DNA of 64,000 nt from an uncultured SAR86 cluster bacterium (GCA_902541245.1 CACBPT010000002.1:39320-103319), one strand, 5' to 3'. Positions 38,156 through 48,069 are shown, counted from the stretch's first letter. Notes: generated by a model not told the origin, from the letters alone. Numbers and translations are program-made.

Positions 38156-39041
38156 TATTTTTTACCTCTGAAATCAATTTTAAAACTTTATAAATATCCT
38201 CAGGCCCTTGAACAAAATTAATTGGAAACACTTCAACTTCATCTAATCCAGCTGCCATCGATTTTTCAATCTCCTTGAGAGTTAGTTGAATGTTGGGCAA
38301 TCCGTCCTCATCAACACAAGTTGGAAGTTGACCCCTTATCCTTGGCTGATCCTTCCTTCCTGCATTTATAAAAGCTTCAGATAATATTTGTTTACCCTCA
38401 GAAATAAAATCTCTACTAGTTTTGATTGGAATCCAGCCGTGTCCGACTCTAGCAATTCTAGAGGCATTTTCAGGTGTCATTTTTAAACCAAATAATAATG
38501 GCAGATCTTTGCCTTGTGGAGGTTGAGGATGACACCAGATATCATCAAAATTAAAATATTTGCCGTGAAATGAGATCGGGCTATCTTCCCAAAGTAATTT
38601 ACAGATATCTAAAGTTTCCCAGAATATCTCATCTCTATTTTCAAAGCTTAGTCCAGCAGTATCATATTCCTCTTTTTGCCAACCCAAACCCACTCCAAGC
38701 TCTAATCGTCCTTTTGAAATAGAATCTATAGTTGCAGCTGTCTTTGCAAGCAATGCAGGATTTCTTAAGGGCGCTATCAGTACAGCAGTAGCTAATTTTA
38801 TATTTGTTGTGTTGGAGGCAATCATTGTTAGAAGAGATAGTGGCTCATACCATGGAGCTTCTGATGGGAGTGGGAATTTTCCAAACGGATATTTATGAAG
38901 ATTTTTACCCATCACCACATGATCAGTAACACTAACAGAGTCAAAACCAAGTTCCTCTCCCATTTGAGAAATTTCAATTAAAGATGAAATATCTCCACCA
39001 TAAAAATTTTCTAAACCAAATAGACCCAAAACTAATTTCAT
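38145..39041 (-). CDS. LLM-class (luciferase-like) flavin oxidoreductase, F420-family type
   Basis: 298 residues with a TIM-barrel bacterial-luciferase fold. Signatures: MGEELGFDSVSVTDHVVM, PLSLLTMIASNTTNIKLATAVLIAPLRNP, LAKTAATIDSISKGRLELGVGLGW and CKLLWEDSPISFHGKYFNF. The layout matches the TIGR03619-like LLM subgroup. Many homologues use FMN; whether this organism makes F420 cannot be seen. It heads a minus-strand set with a SnoaL-like and an ABM-like gene. Confidence 0.8.
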   Translation of the reverse strand: MKLVLGLFGLENFYGGDISSLIEISQMGEELGFDSVSVTDHVVMGKNLHKYPFGKFPLPSEAPWYEPLSLLTMIASNTTNIKLATAVLIAPLRNPALLAKTAATIDSISKGRLELGVGLGWQKEEYDTAGLSFENRDEIFWETLDICKLLWEDSPISFHGKYFNFDDIWCHPQPPQGKDLPLLFGLKMTPENASRIARVGHGWIPIKTSRDFISEGKQILSEAFINAGRKDQPRIRGQLPTCVDEDGLPNIQLTLKEIEKSMAAGLDEVEVFPINFVQGPEDIYKVLKLISEVKNSGK

Positions 39042-39112
39042 ATATTTCTCATTTAAAAATTTGATTGTACGAATATTTTGTATTCAATGCACTTCATTAA
39101 AATTAATAATTC

Positions 39113-39826
39113 CTAAAATAATAATATCAAAGCTAGTAAAGATAATAATAACTTTAGGACAACATAAAACTTTTCAAAAGAAATATAACCAATCAACTTT
39201 TTTCCTAACAATGCCCCTGCATAACCATTAATAGCAAGAATAATGATAAAAGAAAGGTAATCTCTAAGAGAGAAATTAAAAAAATACATAAATAAAATAA
39301 TTTTAATGGAATGCTGAAAAATCATAACTGCCCCGTGATTAGCTACTAAAACTTCTGGTGATAAATCTTTTGTTCTCATGTAGGACGTTACCAATGGTCC
39401 ATTTGCTCCAATAAAAACACCTGCAAAGCCAGAAATAAATCCGCAAAACCAGTCATTTTTCATAATTGAAAGAACAAAATTATCTAAAGGAGCCCAAGTA
39501 AAAAATAATATAGTTACAGCAATTAACCAAATTAATACTTCTTCAGATACTGATCCAAATAATAAAATTGCACAAAATGCACCAAAGATAGTCGCAATTA
39601 GAATATTTTTAATAAGTTGCCATTTAAAAAATTCTTTATAAACATATGTCCTGGATAAGTTATTCGAGAGTTGAATGGCTCCATGCAAAGGAATAAGTGT
39701 ACCGGGGGAGAAATATTGAGCCAATGCAACAAGCATTATCAAACCGCCACCAACACTAAAAACAGAGGTTAACAAAGATGTTAAGAAAGATAAAATGGAG
39801 AAAAAAATAATAAACTCTAGTGACAT
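39113..39826 (-). CDS. TauE/SafE family sulfite/organosulfonate exporter-like permease
   Basis: 237 residues, about seven membrane helices. The first helix FLTSLLTSVFSVGGGLIMLVAL carries the GGG motif, and the repeated second half has GFISGFAGVFIGANGPLVTSY; both are typical of the TauE/SafE fold. Anion transport (sulfite, sulfoacetate or other) is inferred from family, not from context. Starts 42 bp from the divergent glucosidase gene. Confidence 0.82.
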   Translation of the reverse strand: MSLEFIIFFSILSFLTSLLTSVFSVGGGLIMLVALAQYFSPGTLIPLHGAIQLSNNLSRTYVYKEFFKWQLIKNILIATIFGAFCAILLFGSVSEEVLIWLIAVTILFFTWAPLDNFVLSIMKNDWFCGFISGFAGVFIGANGPLVTSYMRTKDLSPEVLVANHGAVMIFQHSIKIILFMYFFNFSLRDYLSFIIILAINGYAGALLGKKLIGYISFEKFYVVLKLLLSLLALILLF

Positions 39827-39868
39827 GTAAGAGTGTGTTTTTAGTTATAAAGGAATTAAGATTAACTC

Positions 39869-42316
39869 ATGAATAATATAGAGCAAATTATTAATGACCT
39901 AACATTAGAAGAAAAAGTATCACTCCTCAGTGGTTTTAACTCTTGGTATACCAATAAAATAGAGAGGAAATCCATTCCAAGCATTAAGATGTCAGATGGA
40001 CCAAATGGAGTAAGGGGAGATTCCAATTCAGGTAAATCATCAGCTTGTTTTCCTTGCGCAATATCAATAGGTTCCTCTTGGGATCTCGATCAAGTAAAAA
40101 AAATAGGTGTTGCTTTGGGTGAAGAAGCTCAAGCAAAAAATGTGGATGTACTCTTAGGCCCTACAATTAATATTCATAGGCATCCTTTAGGAGGACGACA
40201 TTTTGAAAGTTTTTCAGAAGACCCATTCTTGACTGGAAAAATTGCATCTAGTTATGTTCAAGGCGTTCAATCTCAAAATGTTGCAGCCTGCCTGAAACAT
40301 TTTGTAGGTAATGATACTGAATTTGAAAGGCATTCGATCAGTTCAAATATTGATGAACGAACGCTGAGAGAAATATATCTTTTACCATTTGAAATAGGAG
40401 TGAAAGAAGGTAATGCAAAAGTTGTAATGAGTGCTTACAACAAATTAAATAATGTCTACTGCAGCTCTCATCAGGAATTACTTTTAGAAATTTTAAAAAA
40501 AGATTGGGGCTTTGACGGATATGTTGTAAGCGACTGGGGTGCGGCTCTTGAAACTGAAGAAAATGCCAAGGGTGGATTAGATCTTGAAATGCCTGGACCT
40601 AGTAATGTTTGGGGCAATGCTTTGATTGAAGCAATAAAAAATAAAAAGGTTGCAGAGGATTTGATTGATGACAAGGTAAAAAGGATCTTATCAGTAGCAG
40701 AATTCTCAAAACGTTTTGATCAACCAAAAATTAAGAATGAAGAGGCCATTGATAATCCAGAGCATAGAAAATTATTAAGAAAAGCTGCAGCTGACGGAAT
40801 GGTTCTTTTAAAGAATGATGATATGTTGCCTCTTAAAAAAGATATAAAAAAATTAGCAATAATTGGGCCTAATGCAAAAGAGGCGCAGATTATTGGGGGA
40901 GGAAGTGCAAGCCTAAAACCTCACTATCAAGTCCATCCATTGGAAGCAATACAAGCAAGGATCGGATCTAAAACAGAAATTTTATATTCAAAAGGTTGTC
41001 ATACACATAAATATCTTCCAAAGATTAATGAAAAGTTAATGGGATCATCCGATGGTTTTTTGGTGGAGTATTTCGATGGAGAAAATTTTGAGGAAAATCT
41101 ACTCTTTAAAGAAAATTTAAGGGGCAGTAAGTTCTGGGTTTTCGAAGGTTTTGCTAAGGAAATCATTGGTAAAGAGGAAAGATCAAAAACGTCAGTAAAA
41201 TTTTCTTGTGCATACACTCCAGATATTGCTGGCGAGCATGCATTTGAGATTTTTGGTATTGGTCAATGTCGCATGTTGATAGATGACAAAGAGCTGATTG
41301 ATAATTGGAATAATATTGAGCCTGGTGAAGCATTTTTTACTTTTGGATCCGCATCAAGAAAAGGATTTGCAAATCTTGAGAAGGGGAAAACTTATAAAGT
41401 AGAAGTACAGTATTACTTTGAAGGAAATTTTCCTGCCCTCTATATTGGTTGTCAGCCTCCTGACAAGATTAATTTATTTTCAGAAGCTATTGATGTTGCC
41501 TCTGAGGCAGATGCAGTAATTTTGATTGTGGGGACTAATTCTGACTGGGAAACAGAAGGCAACGATAGAGCAGATCTTAATCTGCCAACAAATCAGAATG
41601 CTTTAATTGATTCAGTTTTAAATACTAATAAAAATACAGCATTAGTTATTAATACAGGATCGCCAGTTAACATTCCATGGTCAAATAAGGCTAAGGCTAT
41701 ATTACAAACGTGGTTTGCGGGACAAGAGTTTGGAAATGCTTTATTTGATATTTTATCTGGGGAAATAAATCCCTCTGGAAAATTACCAACATCATTTCCT
41801 GTGAGGATTGAAGATACACCAGCATTTAAATCATATCCTGGTAAAAATTTACAAATGAACTATGATGAAAAACTTTTAATAGGCTATAGGTGGTATGAGA
41901 AACAATCTATTCAGCCATTATTTTGCTTTGGTCATGGATTGTCTTACACAAAATTTAAATACAAAAATTTAGAGATCAACATAGAGGATAATAAAGAAGT
42001 TTCATGCAAATTTTCCATTAAAAACATAGGGGAAATTTCAGGCGCTGAAATAGCTCAATGTTATCTTCGCTATACAAAAAATTTAGAAAATGAGCCCAGC
42101 AAAACACTTCAAGGTTTTTGTAAAGTAAATATTGATGCTCTTGAAGAAAAAAATGTTGAGATAAGACTGACACAAAGAAATTTTTCTTATTGGTCCACAG
42201 ATACTAAATCTTGGCAGATTAGAGATGGCTCATATGAGATTTTGATTGGATCATCTGTTGAAACTATCTATTTAAAATCCTCAATCAAGCTTGAGAAAGT
42301 TCTTGAAGTTCTTTAG
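39869..42316 (+). CDS. Beta-glucosidase, GH3 family with PA14 insertion
   Basis: Hydrolyses beta-linked glucosides. 815 residues without a signal peptide, so probably cytoplasmic and acting on imported oligosaccharides. The N-terminal barrel has KMSDGPNGVRG, KHFVGND (about 143-149) and the nucleophile D222 in VVSDWGA. The C-terminal GH3 sandwich begins about residue 295 (LRKAAADGMVLLKNDD). A PA14 domain (about 390-530; LVEYFDGENF to YKVEVQYYFEG) is inserted and probably shapes the sugar site. The final fibronectin-like domain is present. It overlaps the convergent fusion gene by 32 bp. Confidence 0.93.
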   Translation: MNNIEQIINDLTLEEKVSLLSGFNSWYTNKIERKSIPSIKMSDGPNGVRGDSNSGKSSACFPCAISIGSSWDLDQVKKIGVALGEEAQAKNVDVLLGPTINIHRHPLGGRHFESFSEDPFLTGKIASSYVQGVQSQNVAACLKHFVGNDTEFERHSISSNIDERTLREIYLLPFEIGVKEGNAKVVMSAYNKLNNVYCSSHQELLLEILKKDWGFDGYVVSDWGAALETEENAKGGLDLEMPGPSNVWGNALIEAIKNKKVAEDLIDDKVKRILSVAEFSKRFDQPKIKNEEAIDNPEHRKLLRKAAADGMVLLKNDDMLPLKKDIKKLAIIGPNAKEAQIIGGGSASLKPHYQVHPLEAIQARIGSKTEILYSKGCHTHKYLPKINEKLMGSSDGFLVEYFDGENFEENLLFKENLRGSKFWVFEGFAKEIIGKEERSKTSVKFSCAYTPDIAGEHAFEIFGIGQCRMLIDDKELIDNWNNIEPGEAFFTFGSASRKGFANLEKGKTYKVEVQYYFEGNFPALYIGCQPPDKINLFSEAIDVASEADAVILIVGTNSDWETEGNDRADLNLPTNQNALIDSVLNTNKNTALVINTGSPVNIPWSNKAKAILQTWFAGQEFGNALFDILSGEINPSGKLPTSFPVRIEDTPAFKSYPGKNLQMNYDEKLLIGYRWYEKQSIQPLFCFGHGLSYTKFKYKNLEINIEDNKEVSCKFSIKNIGEISGAEIAQCYLRYTKNLENEPSKTLQGFCKVNIDALEEKNVEIRLTQRNFSYWSTDTKSWQIRDGSYEILIGSSVETIYLKSSIKLEKVLEVL

Positions 42317-44288
42317 CAGTGAGTTCAACTTTGGATGCTTCTATTGAACTATTGGTCTCAACTAAAGTTCTTGGACCGATGAGTGGAAAAATTAAATCAG
42401 ATTGATGAAGAACATACGCCAAAGCAATTTGAATTGGTTCTAGCCCTCTTTTTTCTGCCAATTCAAAGCACTTATCTCTTCTTTTTAAGTTTTTTTCATA
42501 ATGCCAAACTCTCATTTCTTCATCCAAAGTGGGATTTGAAAAATGATTATTTGATATCTGTTCTTTTTTCTTAATAAAAAATCCTCTGGCTTGAGAAGAC
42601 CAAGGAAATAATAAAATCTTTTCTTTGATAATGTACTCAAGAAATTCCTTATTTACTCCAACACAACCCGGCCACACAGGCTTAATCATTTCGGCTAAGC
42701 TAAAATTATTGCTTAGAACAGAGAATGGTTCTATTTTATTTTTTAACGCAATATTTCTAGCTTCAGAGAACCTATCTAATTCCCAATTTGAGGCTCCTAA
42801 TACATCAATCAAACCCTCATCACGAATTTCTGACAATGCGTGAACAAATTCATCAACAGGTACGTCTTTATTATCACGGTGAAGACAAAAAATATCTATT
42901 TTTGAAAGTTTGAGCCGATCAAGCGATTCAAGAATTTGAGGTCGAATAAATTGTGGCTCACATTGAGGAGTATGAGCAGCCTTGCCAATAACAATTACAT
43001 CATTTGCAACTCCTCTGGAATTAATCCAATCACCAAGATATTTATCTCCTTTTCCATGGTTATAAATATATGCTGTGTCAAAAATTCTTCCGCCTGATCC
43101 ATAGAAATGATCAAACATTGTAAAGGCATGCAGATAAGAGGTTTGATTATCACAACCTATTGCAAGTCTCGAACCAATTTTACTAATTTTTGGTAAAGTC
43201 ATTTCTTTGAGTATTGGTATTTTCATCTTAAAAACATGCGATGAGTAAATTGGGGAGTTCTTTAAGGAACTTTTTGGGCACTCAATTTTTATTTTTTTTC
43301 TCCATTGATCAAGCCAAAACATATTGCTCTGAGTTTCGGCGTGAGTAATAAAATCTGATTCTATTTTTTTCTTAAGAATGCAACTAGAAGCATGTTCAAT
43401 TTCTCTAGCAAACAAACCAAATTCATCGAGACACGAAATTTCTTTTTTACCTGCATCTGGAATTGAAATAAAAATAGATGATTTTCCATCTTGAAATTGT
43501 CCACAATGCCATGGCTGATCAACAGTGATGGATTTTTGATTGCTTGATATAACAAGATTATTAGCAAAGTTTTCATTTATTGCACAGCTAATTTTTGCCT
43601 CAATTGTCTCTGAAAAAATTAAATGTGCATGTGACTGAGCATCAACGCCTGTTTCATCTAATTGACCTGTTGCAGAAAACTCTTTTGGTTCTGCAAAAGG
43701 AGTTCCCTGCAAATGACCTGCTATTAACTTACACATTGTGAGGGGATAGCATCCTATATCTAAGATTGCGCCACCCCCTAAATCGGGATTTCTTAATCTG
43801 TGATCCTTTGCAACCTTGGCTTCAAAACCGAATGAAGCTTCAATTAAGATTTTTTCTTTTGTATCTGAAAAAATATTTAAATTTTCTAAAATATTTTTTG
43901 TTTGAGGATGCATTCTATACATGAATCCTTCCATTAAAAAAATATTTGATTGAATAGCTAGGTCAATAAGAATCATGCTCTCATGAGCATTCATTGCAAA
44001 TGGCTTCTCACAAAGAACATGTTTACAATTTTTAATAGCTGCTAATGTATGAACAAAATGTTCGCTGTGGGGCGTTGCGACATAAACTGCATCTATTTCA
44101 GCTGAAGATAAAAAATCTTCTAATTGATAATGAGCATCAATGTTAAATTTTTTAGCAAAAGCATTTGCTGCATCAACATTTCTACCAAATACTGATATTA
44201 ATTTAGAATTTGAGGTTGATTTTATAGAATGCCCAAAAGCAGATGCTATTGAGCCAGAGCCAATAATCCCCCAATTAATTTGTTTCAT
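42285..44288 (-). CDS. Fused Gfo/Idh/MocA dehydrogenase + aldo-keto reductase
   Basis: One 667-residue chain with two NAD(P)-linked sugar oxidoreductase modules. Residues 1-335: Gfo/Idh/MocA fold with IIGSGSIASAF Rossmann loop, HVLCEKPFAMNAHES containing the EKP motif, and GGGAILDIGCYPL. Residues about 375-667: aldo-keto reductase barrel with the complete tetrad, D and Y in FDTAYIYNHG, K in VIGKAAH and H in IFCLHRD. A linker with SSHVFKMKIPI joins them. No stop or low-complexity break lies between the modules. Overlaps the symporter gene by 14 bp. Probably interconverts an oxidised and a reduced sugar intermediate, but the substrate is unknown. Confidence 0.85.
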   Translation of the reverse strand: MKQINWGIIGSGSIASAFGHSIKSTSNSKLISVFGRNVDAANAFAKKFNIDAHYQLEDFLSSAEIDAVYVATPHSEHFVHTLAAIKNCKHVLCEKPFAMNAHESMILIDLAIQSNIFLMEGFMYRMHPQTKNILENLNIFSDTKEKILIEASFGFEAKVAKDHRLRNPDLGGGAILDIGCYPLTMCKLIAGHLQGTPFAEPKEFSATGQLDETGVDAQSHAHLIFSETIEAKISCAINENFANNLVISSNQKSITVDQPWHCGQFQDGKSSIFISIPDAGKKEISCLDEFGLFAREIEHASSCILKKKIESDFITHAETQSNMFWLDQWRKKIKIECPKSSLKNSPIYSSHVFKMKIPILKEMTLPKISKIGSRLAIGCDNQTSYLHAFTMFDHFYGSGGRIFDTAYIYNHGKGDKYLGDWINSRGVANDVIVIGKAAHTPQCEPQFIRPQILESLDRLKLSKIDIFCLHRDNKDVPVDEFVHALSEIRDEGLIDVLGASNWELDRFSEARNIALKNKIEPFSVLSNNFSLAEMIKPVWPGCVGVNKEFLEYIIKEKILLFPWSSQARGFFIKKKEQISNNHFSNPTLDEEMRVWHYEKNLKRRDKCFELAEKRGLEPIQIALAYVLHQSDLIFPLIGPRTLVETNSSIEASKVELTAKELQELSQA

Positions 44289-45633
44289 GATTCAGTTTTT
44301 TGCTTTCTATTTCAAAAATTAATTTTTGATGATATGTCTTATCAATTGGATAGAAAGACACCAAAACAAAACTTAGGAAGATGCCAGTTAGAGGTATCCA
44401 AGTCATAACGAATTTTAATTCATATAATGTTTTCTCAGACTGAGTTGAGTTAGGCTCAAAACCAATTTGAGTTAAAACCATGCCAAGTAAAAGGGCAGCA
44501 AATGCAATGGCTGCTTTTTGGGCGAAGGTCATAAATCCATATAATGATGATTCTGTTCTAACACCAGTTTTCCATTCTCCATATTCAATTGTATCTGGAA
44601 GCATTGACCAAAATAGAACTCCTGTCGCCCCATTACCAATCCCAATAAAACCAAGAATAAGAAGTAGTTCTTGTAATGAATCAATTAAGGAGAAATAAAA
44701 AATTAAAAGTCCGATAATTAGTAATGACATTGCAGTCATCCATGAATTTCTTTTCCCAATTTTTAGCGCGGCATATGCCCATAATGGAATGGCCAAAAGA
44801 GCTGATCCACTGCTGACTCCAAGAATTAATCCCTGATATTCGTGCAGATCAAGAGAGTACTTAACAAAATAAATTAAATTGTTATTAAACATTATTGAAG
44901 TGGAGCCAAGAATAAGAATTGATCCAAAAACAATCCAGAATGGATAATTATTTACAACTGACTTAAATACCTTTGCAAAGCTCGGCAGTTGTACTCCAGA
45001 AGAATTAAATTCTCTTTCTTGCACAAATCTAACTGTGATGCTCAAAACTATTACTGCCATAAGGCCACATAGAATACCCAAGAAAATAAATCCGAAAGCT
45101 TCATTTGTGCCACCAAAGAATAAAACTATTGGGAATCCTAAGGCTGAGACCGTCAAAGTCCCAAAAGAGGCTCCAATCATCCTTGCAGTAGTTAGTTTTG
45201 TTCTTTCGTCACTATCATCAGTAATCCTTGCTGTTAAGGATGAATATGGAACGCTTACTATCGTAAAACATGTTCTATGCAATAAATTGATAGCTAATAA
45301 AAATACAAAAAGTTCTACCCCTTCAAATGGAGGCACCCAAAATAACAAGATGAAAGAAAAAGCTAGTGGTATTGCTCCATAAAAAATATATGGGCGATAG
45401 CTTCCCATCTTGGTTCTTGTTCTTTCTGCTAGATATCCCATAAAGGGATCAGTTATTGCATCCCAAGCTATCCCAAGTGCATAAAGCCAGCCGGCTAGAA
45501 GAGGCGATATGCCCACCACATCAGTATAAAAATATAAGAGATATAGCCCCACCCCACTCCAATACAAACAGATTGCGTAATCTCCAATGCCATAAGCTGC
45601 TCTTACTTTATTTGGTACTTTATTGAGATTCAT
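44275..45633 (-). CDS. GPH-family sugar:cation symporter (MFS)
   Basis: 452 residues, about twelve membrane helices. The start KVRAAYGIGDYAICLYWSG and the WDAITDPFMGYLAERTRTKMGSYRPYIFYGAIPLAF motif are diagnostic of the glycoside-pentoside-hexuronide family (melibiose/xyloside carriers). A second family motif is FWSMLPDTIEYGEWKTGVRTESSLYGFMTFAQK. It feeds the fused oxidoreductase gene downstream (14-bp overlap) and faces the GH3 gene, making a small glycoside-use locus. Confidence 0.92.
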   Translation of the reverse strand: MNLNKVPNKVRAAYGIGDYAICLYWSGVGLYLLYFYTDVVGISPLLAGWLYALGIAWDAITDPFMGYLAERTRTKMGSYRPYIFYGAIPLAFSFILLFWVPPFEGVELFVFLLAINLLHRTCFTIVSVPYSSLTARITDDSDERTKLTTARMIGASFGTLTVSALGFPIVLFFGGTNEAFGFIFLGILCGLMAVIVLSITVRFVQEREFNSSGVQLPSFAKVFKSVVNNYPFWIVFGSILILGSTSIMFNNNLIYFVKYSLDLHEYQGLILGVSSGSALLAIPLWAYAALKIGKRNSWMTAMSLLIIGLLIFYFSLIDSLQELLLILGFIGIGNGATGVLFWSMLPDTIEYGEWKTGVRTESSLYGFMTFAQKAAIAFAALLLGMVLTQIGFEPNSTQSEKTLYELKFVMTWIPLTGIFLSFVLVSFYPIDKTYHQKLIFEIESKKLNHETN

Positions 45634-45704
45634 AAATGTTCTTTGACTATAGCAGTCTTGTTGTCAGTTGGTAATATTTTGGAAGTGCATTAGTATAAAA
45701 ATTC

Positions 45705-46619
45705 ATGAAAAATAACCAGCAATACAAAGAGGGCTTTTCAGAAAATAATGGGGTAAAAATTTTTTATCGTGATTATGGTCCTGAAGATGGAGATCCTGTA
45801 CTCATGGTGCATGGCCTAGGTGCTCAGCTTGTACATTGGCAGCCTCATCTAATAAGTTTCTTGCAAGCTAATAACTTTCGACCGATAACTTATGACAATA
45901 GAGATGTTGGCTTGTCATCAAGGTTTGCTGCTACGCCATCATTTGTGTTGGATTACATTAAATACTTCCTTAGGTTGCCCATTAAGTCAGAGTATAAAAT
46001 TGATGATATGGCAGATGATGGAATTCAGTTATTAGAAACTTTAAAAATTGAAAAAGCCCATATTTTTAGCACTTCAATGGGTGGAATGATTGCCCAAATA
46101 ATTAGCGCTCAATATCCAGAAAAAGTTAAAACTTTTACATTAATCGCCTCGACGGCATCAACTCCCAGCCCAATCAATGCGCCAACAAAGGCAGTCAGAG
46201 AAATTATGTTACAAAGGTCAAAAAATCCAAATGCTTCTTATAACGAGATCATCAAAAGAGAAATAAAAATGGTTTCGCTTATTGGAATGGAAGGAAGAGA
46301 AGTTGATACTCCTGAGTTTAGAAAAGAGACGATAGAGAACTTAGGCCGTTCCAAAGATGGATCTGGATATGCTAGACAACTTTTATCAATTCTTGCATCA
46401 AAAGATAGACTAAAAAAAATTAAAAAAATTAAAGCCCCAACATTAATAATTCACGGCAAAGATGATCCCATGATTCATGTTAAAAATGCATATAAAATGC
46501 ACAAATTAATTCCGCATAGCAAACTTAAAATAATAAAAAATATGAGGCATCTTATTGAGCCAGAAGTTCTCAAGCAATTTGAGGGAATACTTTTAGAGCA
46601 TCTTAAGATCAGCTCTTAA
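45705..46619 (+). CDS. Alpha/beta hydrolase
   Basis: 304 residues. Typical fold: MVHGLGAQLVHWQPHL (oxyanion loop), nucleophile elbow in FSTSMGGMIAQI, an acid in HGKDDPMIHVKNA and catalytic histidine in MRHLIEPEVL. No signal peptide. Homologues include esterases, epoxide and haloalkane hydrolases, so substrate is open. It has its own 71-bp upstream gap and overlaps the TerB-like gene by 11 bp at the 3' end. Confidence 0.88.
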   Translation: MKNNQQYKEGFSENNGVKIFYRDYGPEDGDPVLMVHGLGAQLVHWQPHLISFLQANNFRPITYDNRDVGLSSRFAATPSFVLDYIKYFLRLPIKSEYKIDDMADDGIQLLETLKIEKAHIFSTSMGGMIAQIISAQYPEKVKTFTLIASTASTPSPINAPTKAVREIMLQRSKNPNASYNEIIKREIKMVSLIGMEGREVDTPEFRKETIENLGRSKDGSGYARQLLSILASKDRLKKIKKIKAPTLIIHGKDDPMIHVKNAYKMHKLIPHSKLKIIKNMRHLIEPEVLKQFEGILLEHLKISS

Positions 46620-47028
46620 GTGCCTCAAGCTCGTCCTTACTAATAAGCAGCATTTCGCCTATTTGCATAAAAAGTGAATTTTCGTATTGATCAACAGTAT
46701 CATCAGACAAAATCACATCCCAGATATTCGACAAAATCTCAATTTTCATTCTTTTAGTACAGTTGCTATTTATAATGTTGATAAATGGGTTAAAAGACTC
46801 TTTGTGACTTGTCCACTCCTTTAACTCTTGAAATGCATCCAAAAAATTACCTTCAGGATATAAATCTAAATAAAAATTTTTAATTTCTTCTATTTCTTCC
46901 TCATCTACTTTTCCATCCATTCGAGCTATCTCAATCATTAAACATAAAACAGCTGAGACATGTGGCGGCATATCGTCAGCACTTCCAGAAATATCAGAAA
47001 ATAATTTTTTTTTGAAAATAGACAACAT
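46609..47028 (-). CDS. TerB-like domain protein
   Basis: 139 residues, all-helical. The segment VLCLMIEIARMDGKVDEEEIEEIKNFYLDLYP resembles TerB (tellurite resistance B/DUF533-type) proteins, with a conserved acidic D-G-x-V-x-x-x-E metal-like loop. A second similar loop LSDDTVDQYENSLFMQIG occurs at the C-terminus. No Ter operon is nearby. Function unknown, possibly metal- or membrane-stress related. Confidence 0.68.
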   Translation of the reverse strand: MLSIFKKKLFSDISGSADDMPPHVSAVLCLMIEIARMDGKVDEEEIEEIKNFYLDLYPEGNFLDAFQELKEWTSHKESFNPFINIINSNCTKRMKIEILSNIWDVILSDDTVDQYENSLFMQIGEMLLISKDELEALKS

Positions 47029-47093
47029 GATTTTTAAAATAATTCAAAATTAACTATACCAATCTTTTTTGAAAAAATAATCATAATGGCCTT

Positions 47094-47954
47094 TCAATCC
47101 CAAACACGCATAAGTCCCTCTTGCGCGGTCGAGGCAATTAATTTTCCTGCTTTGGTATATATAGATCCTCGAGAAAAACCTCGAGCATTTTGAGAAATTG
47201 GGCTGTGCATGTGATGCAAAATCCAGTTATTAAAGTTGACTTTTCCATGAAACCACATCACATGATCTAAGCTAGCACTTTGAAATTTTTTAGACATAAA
47301 ATTTACTTCATGAGGATTTACAGCTGCTCCAAGCAGTCCCATGTCAGAACAATATAATAGTAATGCTTGATGAATTCTTTCATCTTCAGGCAGCTTACCA
47401 GTTGGCTTCATCCAAGTGCTTCTGTAAGGTGGCAATTTTTCAACTTTTAACAAATCCATTGGTTCAACTTGTCTTGTTTCAATTTCTCTTTCTCGGAGCC
47501 ACATGGGCAAATAGTCCTTAGGAATTTTTTTTTGCACGTCTTTTCTTAACTCTAAATCACTTTTAAGGTTTTCTGGACCTGCAATCTTTGGCATTTTTAT
47601 TTGATGACTTAAGCCCTTTTCTCTTTTTTGAAATGAAATGGAGCAACTAAAAATTGCCTCTCCATTTTGAATTGCATTTACTCTTCTAGTCGTGAAACTC
47701 TTACCATCTCTAATTCGGTCAACTTCAAAAATAATATTTTTCTCAAAATTCCCTGGTCTCAGAAAATACGAATGAAAGGAATGAACCCATCTTGCTTTTT
47801 CAACTGTTTGATATCCAGCAATTAAGCATTGAGCCATGATCTGACCACCAAAGATTCTTTGAAACCCGACACTTTTTCCAGTCCAAGAGTAAAGATCTCT
47901 ATCAATTCTGGTTAAGTTTAAAAGCTCAAGTGTGTGTTTAAGGGCGCTATTCAT
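47094..47954 (-). CDS. tesB: Acyl-CoA thioesterase II
   Basis: Hydrolyses medium- and long-chain acyl-CoA with a double hot-dog fold. 286 residues. Signatures: VGFQRIFGGQIMAQCLIAGY, WVHSFHSYFLRPGN, GKSFTTRRVNAIQNGEAIF, the catalytic Asp in CSDMGLLGAAVNPH and the C-terminal NARGFSRGSIYTKAGKLIASTAQEGLMR with the Gln of the triad. No signal peptide. It probably has its own transcript since its flanks face other ways or are 65 bp apart. Confidence 0.95.
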   Translation of the reverse strand: MNSALKHTLELLNLTRIDRDLYSWTGKSVGFQRIFGGQIMAQCLIAGYQTVEKARWVHSFHSYFLRPGNFEKNIIFEVDRIRDGKSFTTRRVNAIQNGEAIFSCSISFQKREKGLSHQIKMPKIAGPENLKSDLELRKDVQKKIPKDYLPMWLREREIETRQVEPMDLLKVEKLPPYRSTWMKPTGKLPEDERIHQALLLYCSDMGLLGAAVNPHEVNFMSKKFQSASLDHVMWFHGKVNFNNWILHHMHSPISQNARGFSRGSIYTKAGKLIASTAQEGLMRVWD

Positions 47955-48069
47955 TAATTTTGATGATTTATTGAATTAAAATTTATCTTACATTGAATCA
48001 ATTAAAACTAGAACTTTATCTCATCAAAAGTTAGCATATGTGCACCTGTAAATACTAAAATACAATCAA

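Noticed and set aside
43361-43576. Minus-strand ORF inside the Gfo/AKR gene
   Set aside because: Same-strand out-of-frame shadow; the in-frame protein has complete catalytic motifs.
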